A stretch of 64,000 nt of DNA from Cohnella sp. GbtcB17 (GTDB lineage: Bacteria > Bacillota > Bacilli > Paenibacillales > Paenibacillaceae): positions 1 through 64,000 of the forward strand of contig NZ_JAGXJW010000031.1 in assembly GCF_019091135.1 (NCBI RefSeq), given 5' to 3'. Positions within the stretch are counted from its first letter, which is position 1, and each line of letters starts with the position of its first letter. Below the pieces are notes generated by a model that saw only the letters and a list, made by a program, of their open reading frames with translations, was not told where the DNA came from and did no database searches. This document shows, in pieces, positions 23,542-31,566 of this stretch. The position numbers and the translations under genes were made by a program.

Positions 23542-26235
23542 TCAGCCTCCACCGCCAATGAGCCCGAGCCATTTCCAATACGGCACGCAGGCGACGGTCA
23601 GCAGCAGCACGGCGATGCCGTAGCCGAGTGCGGTCAGTTGGCCCTGGCGATGCGTGAATGACCGGCCTTCCGCGCTATAGTAAGCGGTAAGATAGGTCGG
23701 AGATTGATAGGCGAAGAAGAACGGGTCGGTCGATAACAGGATGACGAATACGAGTACCCATGGGTGGATGCCCGCCTGCGCCGCCAAGCCCGCCGTCGAC
23801 ACGACGAGCAAAATGACGGCCGCGTCGTCGCGAACGACCAGCGTCACGAGAAATGAAAGCAGCACGACCGAGACGAGAAACAGCGTGGGCGCCCCCGAAA
23901 AAGCGGCCATTCGGGCGCCGAGCACGTCCGACATCGCATCCACGACGCCGACCTTTTCGGCCACCTCGGCGAAGCTGAAGGCGACGCCGATGAACAGCAG
24001 AAACGGCCAATCGATGCCCGTCTTCAAAGTCTGACCGTCGAGCACGCCGAACATGACGAGCGCCGCGAACCCGAGCAGCATGACCCAGGCATAATCCAGT
24101 CCGTGCAAGGGCTGCAAAATCAGCAGCGCGATCGAACCGAGCGCCGCGGCGGCCGTCACTCGTTCGCTTCGGGTCCAGCGCCCGATGAGCTTCAGCTGAT
24201 CGTCCAGCACTTCTCTGCGGATGGGACGTCCGGGCTCCCGGCGGCGGAAGGTCCAGGCCATGTAGCCCGCCATCGCCCCGCCGAAGACGAGGAAGGCCGG
24301 CAGCGCGTAGATCAGCCATTGGAACCAGCTCACGCCCGCCGTCCCGCCGGCCATGCCGAGCGCCATGACGTTGGTGTAAGAGCCGGTCAGCACGAACGGG
24401 GCCGTGAAGCCGTAGAACACCATCGCCGTGAGCGATAGGCCCGCCATGCCCCGCGAGCGGTCGGCGAACCCCATCGCTTCGGACAGCGTACGCGCGATCG
24501 GCACGCCGAGCCCCACCTTCGCGGACGAGGAGGGGATCAGCGGATTGAGCAGCGCACCGCTCGCGACGATCCCCCAGAACTGCCCGCGGTAGCTCGCCGG
24601 AAAGAGCTTGAGCGCGAGCAGGGAAAAGCGGTACAGCAAGCCCGACTTCGTGATGGCCGCGCCCAGCGCCAGAATGAACAGCATGTAGAGCCAACTGGGG
24701 GAGGCAAAGCCGGACAGCGCGACAGGCGGCTCGGCGACGCCGCCGGCCACCCACAGCATCGCCATGAACAGCGCCACGAGGTAGTCCGGCACGACGCGCA
24801 CGATCCACATGACGACCGCCGCGAGGCCGATGCCGATGAAGTCCATGCCCTGTCGGGTCAGCCCGGCGAACGGATCGGCAAAGTGAAAATACAGCAGGCC
24901 GGAAAGCGCGAGCGCGAGGCTCACAAGCAAAGGGAGTCTGCCCCGTCCGAGCAGCGCGCCCGCTTGTTCGACGAGCCGCTTGTTCTGCTCGTCCCGAAGC
25001 TTGTCTCTGGCTGCTCGCAGACTTTGCTCCGCGCTCTCCGGCTCGGTGCCGGGGAGGGACTCGGCGAGCCGCATGTATTCGAGCGCCTTATGCGGCCGCC
25101 CCGCTTGTCGGCACCACTCGGCGCCCCAAGCGTACAGCGCCGCCGTCTGCGCCGGATCGAAGCGGCCGGACGCCGTCTCGAGCGCGGCCTCGAACCGGAC
25201 GTAGCCCTCTTCGCGGCCGCGCGCGAGGCAATCGTCCAGGTAGGCGGCGAACAGCCCCGGACGAGCGAACAGCCGCTCGTCCGGGCAGCGTGCCAGCAGG
25301 TCCGCGAGCGGCAGAGCCGGCGGTAGCGCCGGAGCCGCGTCGGCACGCCGGCGCGCGGCAGCTTCGGGCGCGGCGGCGGCTGGCGTGGCGCCGGCAGCGA
25401 CTGAAGCGGACGGCTGGCCTTCGAGCAGCGCGAGCAGCTCCGCCCAGGCCCCGCCGTCCGACAGCACCGCAGCTGCCGCGGCGGGATCGCCGGCCGCCGC
25501 ATAATAATGCGCGGCTTGCTGCGTTAATTGCGCACGCGCGCCATGCCCGTGCCGCTCGACATACAGCTCCGTCAGGACGGCCCGAACGGCCGGCATGACG
25601 GAGACGCGCGCCGGTCGCGCCGGATCCTGGCGGATCATCGCGCGAAGCTCCGCATCCGCCGCCAGCGCCGCATCGAAGGATGCAAGACCCGCTGCGCGCT
25701 CCAGCAGCGGCTTGTCCGCGAAAGGCAGCGCCGCCGCCGCGAACATCGCTTCCGCGACTTCGGCGGGCCAGCGCGCCGCCTGCTGCCGGATGCGCGCGGT
25801 CTCCGCTTCGCGCGTCTCCGTCAGCCGTGCGTTCGTCTGCGTCAGCCTGCCGGACAGCAGACGGATAAAATACGCCGACAGCACCGCATGCTCCTCGATG
25901 AGCTGCCGGAACGTCTCTTCGCCGATCTCGAAGAGCTCCGTTTCGGCGGCCGCGACCGCGGTCGCGCTGCGCGGCTCGCCGGTCAGCAGCGCCATCTCGC
26001 CGAGCATATCGCCCTCGCGCAGCACCGTCAGCGCGCGCCGCGCGCCTTCGTTCGGCTCTACATACAGCGCGATCCGGCCGCTCAGCACGATGTACATCCC
26101 ATCCCCCGGGTCGCCCGCGCGGAACAGCGTCTCGTCCGCCCGCAACGTACGCCGCTCCAGACGACCGAGCACCTTGGCCAGGTCCACGTTGGACAGCCCT
26201 TTAAACAGCGCAATATCCGCTATATTCACATGCAT
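23542..26235 (-). CDS. Cyclic-nucleotide-binding domain fused to a DASS/SLC13-type anion transporter
   Basis: 897 residues. Residues 1-135 are a cNMP-binding domain whose phosphate-binding cassette looks intact (LGEMALLTGEPRSATAV, Glu80 and Arg89). Residues 140-435 are a helical, Ala-rich region with TPR-like stretches (QQAAHYYAAAGDPAAAAAVL and others). From about 437 on there are 11 or more membrane segments with the divalent anion:Na+ symporter look (SSSAKVGLGVPIARTL, TGSYTNVMALGMAGG, VVRDDAAVILLV). Probably a carboxylate, sulfate or similar carrier gated by an intracellular signal. The annotated ATG at 26235 is crowded by its ribosome site, and a GTG two codons later fits the GAGG spacing better. 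Confidence 0.85.
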   Translation of the reverse strand: MHVNIADIALFKGLSNVDLAKVLGRLERRTLRADETLFRAGDPGDGMYIVLSGRIALYVEPNEGARRALTVLREGDMLGEMALLTGEPRSATAVAAAETELFEIGEETFRQLIEEHAVLSAYFIRLLSGRLTQTNARLTETREAETARIRQQAARWPAEVAEAMFAAAALPFADKPLLERAAGLASFDAALAADAELRAMIRQDPARPARVSVMPAVRAVLTELYVERHGHGARAQLTQQAAHYYAAAGDPAAAAAVLSDGGAWAELLALLEGQPSASVAAGATPAAAAPEAAARRRADAAPALPPALPLADLLARCPDERLFARPGLFAAYLDDCLARGREEGYVRFEAALETASGRFDPAQTAALYAWGAEWCRQAGRPHKALEYMRLAESLPGTEPESAEQSLRAARDKLRDEQNKRLVEQAGALLGRGRLPLLVSLALALSGLLYFHFADPFAGLTRQGMDFIGIGLAAVVMWIVRVVPDYLVALFMAMLWVAGGVAEPPVALSGFASPSWLYMLFILALGAAITKSGLLYRFSLLALKLFPASYRGQFWGIVASGALLNPLIPSSSAKVGLGVPIARTLSEAMGFADRSRGMAGLSLTAMVFYGFTAPFVLTGSYTNVMALGMAGGTAGVSWFQWLIYALPAFLVFGGAMAGYMAWTFRRREPGRPIRREVLDDQLKLIGRWTRSERVTAAAALGSIALLILQPLHGLDYAWVMLLGFAALVMFGVLDGQTLKTGIDWPFLLFIGVAFSFAEVAEKVGVVDAMSDVLGARMAAFSGAPTLFLVSVVLLSFLVTLVVRDDAAVILLVVSTAGLAAQAGIHPWVLVFVILLSTDPFFFAYQSPTYLTAYYSAEGRSFTHRQGQLTALGYGIAVLLLTVACVPYWKWLGLIGGGG

Positions 26236-26325
26236 ACCTCGACTTAGGAGTAACTGAATTTAGGCTTCTAGGCAACCTATCCTACGACAGGCGGCCGAGC
26301 TTGACCATTGTCAAAAGTTAACGCC

Positions 26326-27717
26326 TCAATGCCCCGGACGCGGACGGCCGCGCATGCGGGCCAGCACCTGCTCGATGTCCTCGGGATGGAGGAGCTCGAT
26401 CGGGGACATGCCTTTCTCGAAATGGAGACCGTCGGCCTCGATCAGCAGCACGTATTTGCCGTTCATGCGGGCGATGTGGATCGAATCGCCGTAGTCGCTC
26501 ATCTTGGCCCGGACGGCGATATCGTCGGCCTTGAACTTCAGCTCCAGGTCCGGCTGATATTCGACGATATGGGCGGTCGCGCCCATGACGTCCTCATGCG
26601 TCCACTTCTCCTGCAGCTGCCGTTTGTCGCCGGCCGCCCACAGCTCGAACTCGCGCGCCTCCTGCGCCCAGCTCCCGCTGCCGCGCGCGGCTCGTGACAG
26701 GCCGCCGGCACCGCCGCCGTAGCCGCCTCCCTGACCGCCGCCATACGCGCCGCCGTAAGCGTCGCCGCCCTGGCTGCCATCGTCACCATAACCCGACGCG
26801 TCATAGCCCGGCGCGCCGTAGTCCGACCCCGACGACGGGTCGCGCTCGCGAATGGCCTCGTAGGCGGCTTGTCCGCCGGCGGCATCCGCGCCGGTCCCGA
26901 AATCCGCGGGCCATCCGGCTTCCGGACCGGCCGCCATGCCCGGCATCGCTCCCGCGCCTCCGTCCGCCGCATAGCCGCCCTCGCTTCCCGTGCCGTCTCC
27001 CGACCATTTGCGTTCCATATATTCCTGCACCAGGCCCAGAACCTGATCGTTCACGATCTCCGGCTTCGACTTCTCGTACGAGACGTACTTCAGGAAGTCC
27101 TCGAAGTATCGCGCGTGCGACGCCTGATGAATCTTGAGCTCATAAGGCTCGAGCATCCCCTCCTCCGGCATGTGGGGATACTGGATCGACTTGATGTTGC
27201 GCGCGCTGATCGCCATGTCGACCTTCGAGATCAGGCTGCGCTCGTCGGAGATGCGGGCGATCTTCGATTCGAAGTCGCACTTCAGCACGAATACGAACGG
27301 CTCGTCGAACAGCTCGTTAATCTTGGCCGCCGCCACGATAAACGCGCCTCCGCGCACCGCACTCGTGTCCATGTAGCTCCGCAGCACGTCGTCGCAGGCG
27401 TAGTGGAACTGCTCCTTGTTCGTGGCCACGCGCAGCCGCTGGAACAGATTGTAGTTCGGATTGCTCTCGGGCTCCTGCCCGGGCTCCATGACGAAGCGGC
27501 CGATCTTGGTCGGCGCCGCCGCGGTGTCCGGGTTCACGTCGGCTTTGCGCTTGCCGATCCGCGTGAACTCCTCGTCGAGGAACGACTTGATCTCGCTGTC
27601 CTCGTAGTCGTAGTGATCCAGCGTTTTGTAGTGCTTGTACCGCTTGTTCGTGTCGGTCTCCTTGTCGCTTTCCGACTGAATGACGAAAAAGGACAAAAAT
27701 TGTATGGAAAATCTCAT
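26326..27717 (-). CDS. DUF3900 domain-containing protein with a glycine-rich insertion
   Basis: 463 residues. The N-terminal part (IQFLSFFVIQSESDKET, KIGRFVMEPGQEPESNPNYNLFQR, IQYPHMPEEGMLEPYELKIHQ) and the C-terminal part (REFELWAAGDKRQLQEKW, DYGDSIHIARMNGKYVLLI) match my recollection of the Bacillales DUF3900 family, whose function is unknown. Between them, residues about 243-348 form a low-complexity linker rich in Gly, Ala, Asp and Tyr that appears to be an addition to the usual shorter Bacillus proteins. ATG at 27717 with GGGAGA. It stands alone, divergent from the GyrI-like gene. The 26236-26325 gap holds nothing notable. Confidence 0.75.
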   Translation of the reverse strand: MRFSIQFLSFFVIQSESDKETDTNKRYKHYKTLDHYDYEDSEIKSFLDEEFTRIGKRKADVNPDTAAAPTKIGRFVMEPGQEPESNPNYNLFQRLRVATNKEQFHYACDDVLRSYMDTSAVRGGAFIVAAAKINELFDEPFVFVLKCDFESKIARISDERSLISKVDMAISARNIKSIQYPHMPEEGMLEPYELKIHQASHARYFEDFLKYVSYEKSKPEIVNDQVLGLVQEYMERKWSGDGTGSEGGYAADGGAGAMPGMAAGPEAGWPADFGTGADAAGGQAAYEAIRERDPSSGSDYGAPGYDASGYGDDGSQGGDAYGGAYGGGQGGGYGGGAGGLSRAARGSGSWAQEAREFELWAAGDKRQLQEKWTHEDVMGATAHIVEYQPDLELKFKADDIAVRAKMSDYGDSIHIARMNGKYVLLIEADGLHFEKGMSPIELLHPEDIEQVLARMRGRPRPGH

Positions 27718-27902
27718 CGGATACGGTCTCCCTGCTTTGTTCGAATCGATAGCTGACCTGCGGCGCTTGGCGCTCTATGCCAAGTGTACCGATCGCGGCT
27801 TGGGCTTGTCCAGCCCCGAGGCCTTTTCGATTGCGCCGCTGACACCCTGTTGTCACCGGTCATGCCTTAATATAACGTTATTCCAAGCTAGGAGGCCCGC
27901 CT

Positions 27903-28523
27903 ATGTCCGCCAAAATCGACTACAAAAAACACGACAAAGCGCTTTACTTGCCTAAAGGGGAGCCTGTCATCCTCGACGTGCCCGCCATGCCCTTCGTCTC
28001 CATCGAGGGAGAGGGGGATCCGAACCGCCCCGAATTCGCGTTGGAGACGGGGGCGCTGTTCGCGCTGAGCTACGCCGTCAAAATGTCGTATAGAGGAAGC
28101 GACGCGCCGGAGGGGTACTACGACTACACGGTCTATCCGCTGGAGGGGATATGGAGCCTGGTGGATCTGACGCGGCCCGCTACGGATAAAAGCAATCTGA
28201 AGTACAAGCTGATGATCCGGCAGCCGGACTTTTTGACCGAGGAGGGGTTTCGATACTTCGTCGGCAAAACGGCGGCCAAGAAGCCGAATCCGATGCTCGA
28301 CAGGCTGAAATTCATAACGATAGAGGACGGCCCAAGCTGTCAAATGATGCACACGGGCAGCTACGACGATGAGACGGCCAGCTTCGAGCGGATGGAAGCC
28401 TACTGTGAAGAAGCGGGCTACCGGCGCGCATCGAAGCTGCACCGCGAGATTTACATCTCCGATCGGCGCAGGACGGCGCCGGAGAAGCTGCGTACGGTGC
28501 TGCGGTTTGCGGTAAAGAAGTAG
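27903..28523 (+). CDS. GyrI-like small-molecule-binding domain protein
   Basis: 206 residues, GyrI-like (SHS2-type) effector-binding fold without a DNA-binding domain. Landmarks are the N-terminal DYKKHDKALYLPKGEPVILDVP, IEGEGDPNRPEF, YPLEGIWSLVD, KLMIRQPDFLTEEGF, and a C-terminal MHTGSYDDETASFERM with REIYISDRRRTAPEKLRT. The family binds small hydrophobic or cationic compounds, and some members hydrolyse them. ATG at 27903 preceded by AGGAGG. No partner gene on the same strand; the DUF3900 gene diverges. No terminator is evident in the short gap that follows. Confidence 0.85.
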   Translation: MSAKIDYKKHDKALYLPKGEPVILDVPAMPFVSIEGEGDPNRPEFALETGALFALSYAVKMSYRGSDAPEGYYDYTVYPLEGIWSLVDLTRPATDKSNLKYKLMIRQPDFLTEEGFRYFVGKTAAKKPNPMLDRLKFITIEDGPSCQMMHTGSYDDETASFERMEAYCEEAGYRRASKLHREIYISDRRRTAPEKLRTVLRFAVKK

Positions 28524-28651
28524 TCTGTCTGCCAACGTGGAAGCTTTCGCGCAAAAATTTACTGCAGCTGGTCTCATCGAGCGAGTTCCTGTGTGTTCCA
28601 AGTAAATATCGTGCCTTTTAGCGCGCCAGGCCGGCCACGCGCCTGCTTCGC

Positions 28652-29308
28652 TCAGTTCAGCGCGGCCAGCCGCTCCAGCACGTCGCCCTTGAACAGCCCG
28701 TCCACCGCGAAGGAGACGCACGGGAACCGCTCCGAGACGACCCGGTCCTGCTCCTCGAACAGCTCGCCTACCCGGTAGCGTCCGTCGACGAGAATGAACT
28801 GCTCCAGCGTTCGCGCGGTCGGGTCGACGATCCAGTACTCGGATACGCCGTGCTTTTCGTAGACCGCGTGCTTGCGCACCCGATCGCGCTTGCGCGAGCC
28901 GGGCGACAGAATCTCGACGGCGAGATCCGGAGCTCCCTCCACGCCTCGCTTGCTGACGATCTCCCAGCGGTCCTTGCTGACGAGCACGAGGTCCGGCTGC
29001 ATAACGTTGGTCTTGCTCAAAATGACGTCCAGCGGCGAATACAGCACAATGTAGTTCGAAGTACAGCTTTGCAGGAGCAGATGCAGCTTGCCGCTGATGG
29101 CCTGATGAAAAATATTCGGTCCGGACATCAGCTCCAGCTTGCCGTCAAAAATCTCGTAACGATTGCCGTCGTCCGGCATGTCCGCGTACATCTCGTAGGT
29201 CACAATCTGCTCGCGGACCTCGTCCGCCCTACTCTCCTTGTTCTCTTTGCCTTCCTGACCCGCCTTACTCTCCTTGCCTTCCTTGCCCTTCTTATTCTCG
29301 TCGTCCAT
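28652..29308 (-). CDS. Uma2 (DUF820) family protein, putative PD-(D/E)XK nuclease
   Basis: 218 residues. An N-terminal 30-residue tail is highly charged with Lys, Glu and Gly repeats (MDDENKKGKEGKESK). The Uma2 core shows YEIFDGKLELMSGPN, the metal-site motif QPDLVLVSKD, DLAVEILSPGSRKRD with the E-x-L/S catalytic strand, and KHAVYEKHGVSEYWIVDP. The family belongs to the restriction-like nucleases and is common in many copies in some bacteria; its biological role is unclear. ATG at 29308 with AGGGAG. A strong terminator-like hairpin lies between the promoter and this start codon, suggesting attenuated expression. Confidence 0.85.
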   Translation of the reverse strand: MDDENKKGKEGKESKAGQEGKENKESRADEVREQIVTYEMYADMPDDGNRYEIFDGKLELMSGPNIFHQAISGKLHLLLQSCTSNYIVLYSPLDVILSKTNVMQPDLVLVSKDRWEIVSKRGVEGAPDLAVEILSPGSRKRDRVRKHAVYEKHGVSEYWIVDPTARTLEQFILVDGRYRVGELFEEQDRVVSERFPCVSFAVDGLFKGDVLERLAALN

Positions 29309-29329
29309 GGCCCGCTCCCTCTACGGTAA

Positions 29330-29385
29330 AAAAAGCGCCCCGTCAAAGCGACACGGACCCGTGCGCGGCTCTGACGGGGCGCTTC
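29330..29385 (-). terminator. Terminator-like hairpin in the leader of the Uma2 gene
   Basis: AGCGCCCCGTCA (29336-29347) and TGACGGGGCGCT (29374-29385) form a perfect 12-bp stem with a nested small hairpin in the loop. Seven T residues follow on the minus strand. It starts about 15 nt after the expected transcription start and ends 21 bp before the Uma2 start codon, so it could act as an attenuator. Confidence 0.75.
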
Positions 29386-29406
29386 CCCGTGCGTTTATTT
29401 ACCAAT

Positions 29407-29435
29407 ATTATGCTTCTGCGGTCGAACCGTGTCAA
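29407..29435 (-). promoter_or_regulatory. Promoter of the Uma2 gene
   Basis: TTGACA (29435-29430), 17 bp and CATAAT (29412-29407) on the minus strand. No other minus-strand gene lies between it and the Uma2 start at 29308. Confidence 0.75.
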
Positions 29436-29539
29436 TCCTTATTTTTGCTGCGCTTTTGCCTGACCAACTGGGCATCATCCGCTTCGATTGGGGCATAATG
29501 GTACGGTCGCAACCGACGAACAAGGAGGTCGCAGCTACG

Positions 29540-29911
29540 ATGAGTCGACGCTATTCCAAGTCTGCAACAGGTACGGTTCGTACAGGCTACCTGCTCGCCT
29601 GCATCGCCTTGCTGGCCGCCGCCGTCTGGATCGGCCTGGCGGTTCGCACAGGTCGCGCGGACGCCGCGGACACGACCTACCACAAATGGAGCCTCATCGC
29701 GATCAAGGAGACGAAGCTCAAGTACCCGAAGGCTGCGCTGGTCGATTATTCGCACATCGGCAGAACGCAGCTCGAAGGCGGTCTCTGCGAGGAGAAGTTC
29801 AAGCTTTGGCTCCGCCAGGCCGACCGCGAGTTCGGCGTATACGTCACCGTGCGGTTCAACGATGCCGAGGACCGTCTCGTCTCTGTGGACATGAGAGAGA
29901 CACCTCGCTAG
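29540..29911 (+). CDS. DUF3889 domain protein, secreted or membrane-anchored
   Basis: 123 residues. An N-terminal hydrophobic segment (about 15-35, TGYLLACIALLAAAVWIG) acts as a signal or anchor. The remainder fits DUF3889: YHKWSLIAIKETKLKYPKA, VDYSHIGR, EEKFKLWLRQADREFGVYV and a C-terminal beta strand with DRLVSVDM. This is a small extracytoplasmic protein of unknown function found in Bacillales. ATG at 29540 preceded by AAGGAGG; upstream in-frame codons lack a ribosome site. No neighbour shares its strand. The following gap (29912-30182) holds only a GC-rich hairpin without T-tract at 30021-30038. Confidence 0.78.
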   Translation: MSRRYSKSATGTVRTGYLLACIALLAAAVWIGLAVRTGRADAADTTYHKWSLIAIKETKLKYPKAALVDYSHIGRTQLEGGLCEEKFKLWLRQADREFGVYVTVRFNDAEDRLVSVDMRETPR

Positions 29912-30182
29912 GGCAGCAGCTATGGATTCCCTTTTTTGGCCCAAATCGCAATTTGTCGTTTGACGGCGCGCGCAAGCGTTTAATTACACAATAAGCCATG
30001 AGTCATTGGACGCGTCGTTCCCCGGGCTCGCGCCCGGGCGCTGCTGCCGACTGCGCTTCGATCACGGCGGTACGATCTGCGGGTAGACGAACCCTGGACA
30101 CAGCAAGCCCGCATAGCCGCCCTGCCCCGAGCAGGCTCCGGCCCATCAACTTTCCCGTTCGTCTCCCGTCGCAGCGCGCGAC

Positions 30183-30230
30183 AAAAGACGGCGCCCCCGG
30201 CCGCCTGGCGGTTCGGGAGCGCCGTCTTTT
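30183..30230 (-). terminator. Terminator of the ABC operon
   Basis: AAAAGACGGCGC (30183-30194) and GCGCCGTCTTTT (30219-30230) form a 12-bp stem with further pairing inside. It begins at the stop codon of the second binding-protein gene and gives a T-tract on the minus strand. Confidence 0.88.
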
Positions 30231-31510
30231 CAATTCGACAAAATCTCGTTCAGGCGCCGCTCCGCCGCAGCCAGTCCGCTTGCCGGCTCCGTTCGGTTCT
30301 GTATGATGCTCTGCAGCTCCTCCGACAAGGCCGTCAACAACGCCGCATACTTGTCCGTCCTGGGCGCCGGCTTCACGGTCCGCTGCGATTGGACGAACAG
30401 CTTGCGATAAGGCAGCGCCTGATAAGCCGCGCTGGTCATGACGGCCGTATTGGCCGGGATATGTCCTGCCTCTCCCCACACGACGCTGCCGACCTCCGAA
30501 AAGTACTTGATAAAAGCCATGGCCGCGTCCCGCTTCGCGTCGGTCGCGTAAGCCGGGATCGCCAGCGTGTGCGAGCTGCCCCAATGCGCCTCGCTTCCGA
30601 AAATCGGCGGCAGCGGCATAATGCCCACGTTTAAAGAAGGGTTGGCCAGGTAATGCCCCGCTTCCCAGACGCCGCCGAACCACAGCCCCGCCCGTCCTCG
30701 ATCGAAGGAGTCCCATGGCGTCTTGTCGTTCAGATCGCTCAAGCCTTCGGCGAACAGCCGCTGGTAGAAGGCGAGCACCCGCACGGCATCATCGCCCGCG
30801 ATCGCCGCCCGGGTGCCGTCCGGGCTGAGTAAATCGCCGCCCGCCTCATAGTACAGGTCCAGAAACGGCTCCTGAAAATACGGCGTGTTCACGGCCATGG
30901 GCTGCACGTCGGGCACCCGATCGCGGATCTGCTTCAACGACCGCACGAAGCCTTCCGGCGTGGCTTCCCCGAGCCGGGGCGTTCCGTCCGCTCCGAGCAA
31001 CCCGGCTTGGGCCAGAATGTCTTTGTTGTAGTACATCATATGGAAATGCGTATCCAGCGGAATCGCATTATGCTTGCCGCCAAACGCGACGCTGTGCAGG
31101 CTGGCCGCATCGATCTCGTCAAAACGAAAGCCGGCCTGCTCCGCCGGCCCGTCAAGCTCCGACAGGCGGCCCGCCTTGACGAGCGGCGACAGCCGGTCGG
31201 CGTGAACGACCGCGACATCGGGCCCGCTGCCGAAGGAGAGCGCGGTGCCGAGCCTGGCGTAGTATTCGTTGGACTCGAGGCGAAGCTGCTTCACGAACAC
31301 GGCATCCTGCGAAGCGTTGAAGTCCCCGATAATGCGCTCGACGAATTCGCCCTCTCCTCCGCCGAACGGATTCCAGAAGGACAGCACCACTGGCGCGGGG
31401 CTGTCTTCGCTCGCTCCGGGCCCTACGCCGCCGCCGGGCGCGGGCGCGCCGAAGCAGCCCGTCAGCAGCAGGCACAGCGAGATTGCCGGCAAACCCGCGC
31501 GCTTTCGCAT
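30230..31510 (-). CDS. Second sugar ABC substrate-binding lipoprotein of the operon
   Basis: 426 residues, family-1 extracellular solute-binding protein. The N-terminus is a lipoprotein signal ending LTGCF. The mature part begins LSFWNPFGGGEGEFVERI and is very similar along its whole length to the product of 36839-38173, sharing KQLRLESNEYYA, PLDTHFHM, NTPYFQEPFL and WFGGVWEAG. It lies 56 bp after the YesN-type regulator gene and is the last gene of the operon. ATG at 31510 with GAGGAG. A paralogous binding protein placed beside the two-component genes might widen ligand range or present ligand to the sensor kinase; both are inferences. Confidence 0.88.
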   Translation of the reverse strand: MRKRAGLPAISLCLLLTGCFGAPAPGGGVGPGASEDSPAPVVLSFWNPFGGGEGEFVERIIGDFNASQDAVFVKQLRLESNEYYARLGTALSFGSGPDVAVVHADRLSPLVKAGRLSELDGPAEQAGFRFDEIDAASLHSVAFGGKHNAIPLDTHFHMMYYNKDILAQAGLLGADGTPRLGEATPEGFVRSLKQIRDRVPDVQPMAVNTPYFQEPFLDLYYEAGGDLLSPDGTRAAIAGDDAVRVLAFYQRLFAEGLSDLNDKTPWDSFDRGRAGLWFGGVWEAGHYLANPSLNVGIMPLPPIFGSEAHWGSSHTLAIPAYATDAKRDAAMAFIKYFSEVGSVVWGEAGHIPANTAVMTSAAYQALPYRKLFVQSQRTVKPAPRTDKYAALLTALSEELQSIIQNRTEPASGLAAAERRLNEILSN

Positions 31511-31566
31511 CGCGTGCTCACGCTCCTCTCATTCGTTTTCCCCGTTCGGCAAACGGTTACAAATCT

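Noticed and set aside
28652-29308. Uma2 protein as part of a transposon or restriction system
   Set aside because: No transposase, inverted repeats, methylase or toxin partner lies nearby; the family is commonly solitary.
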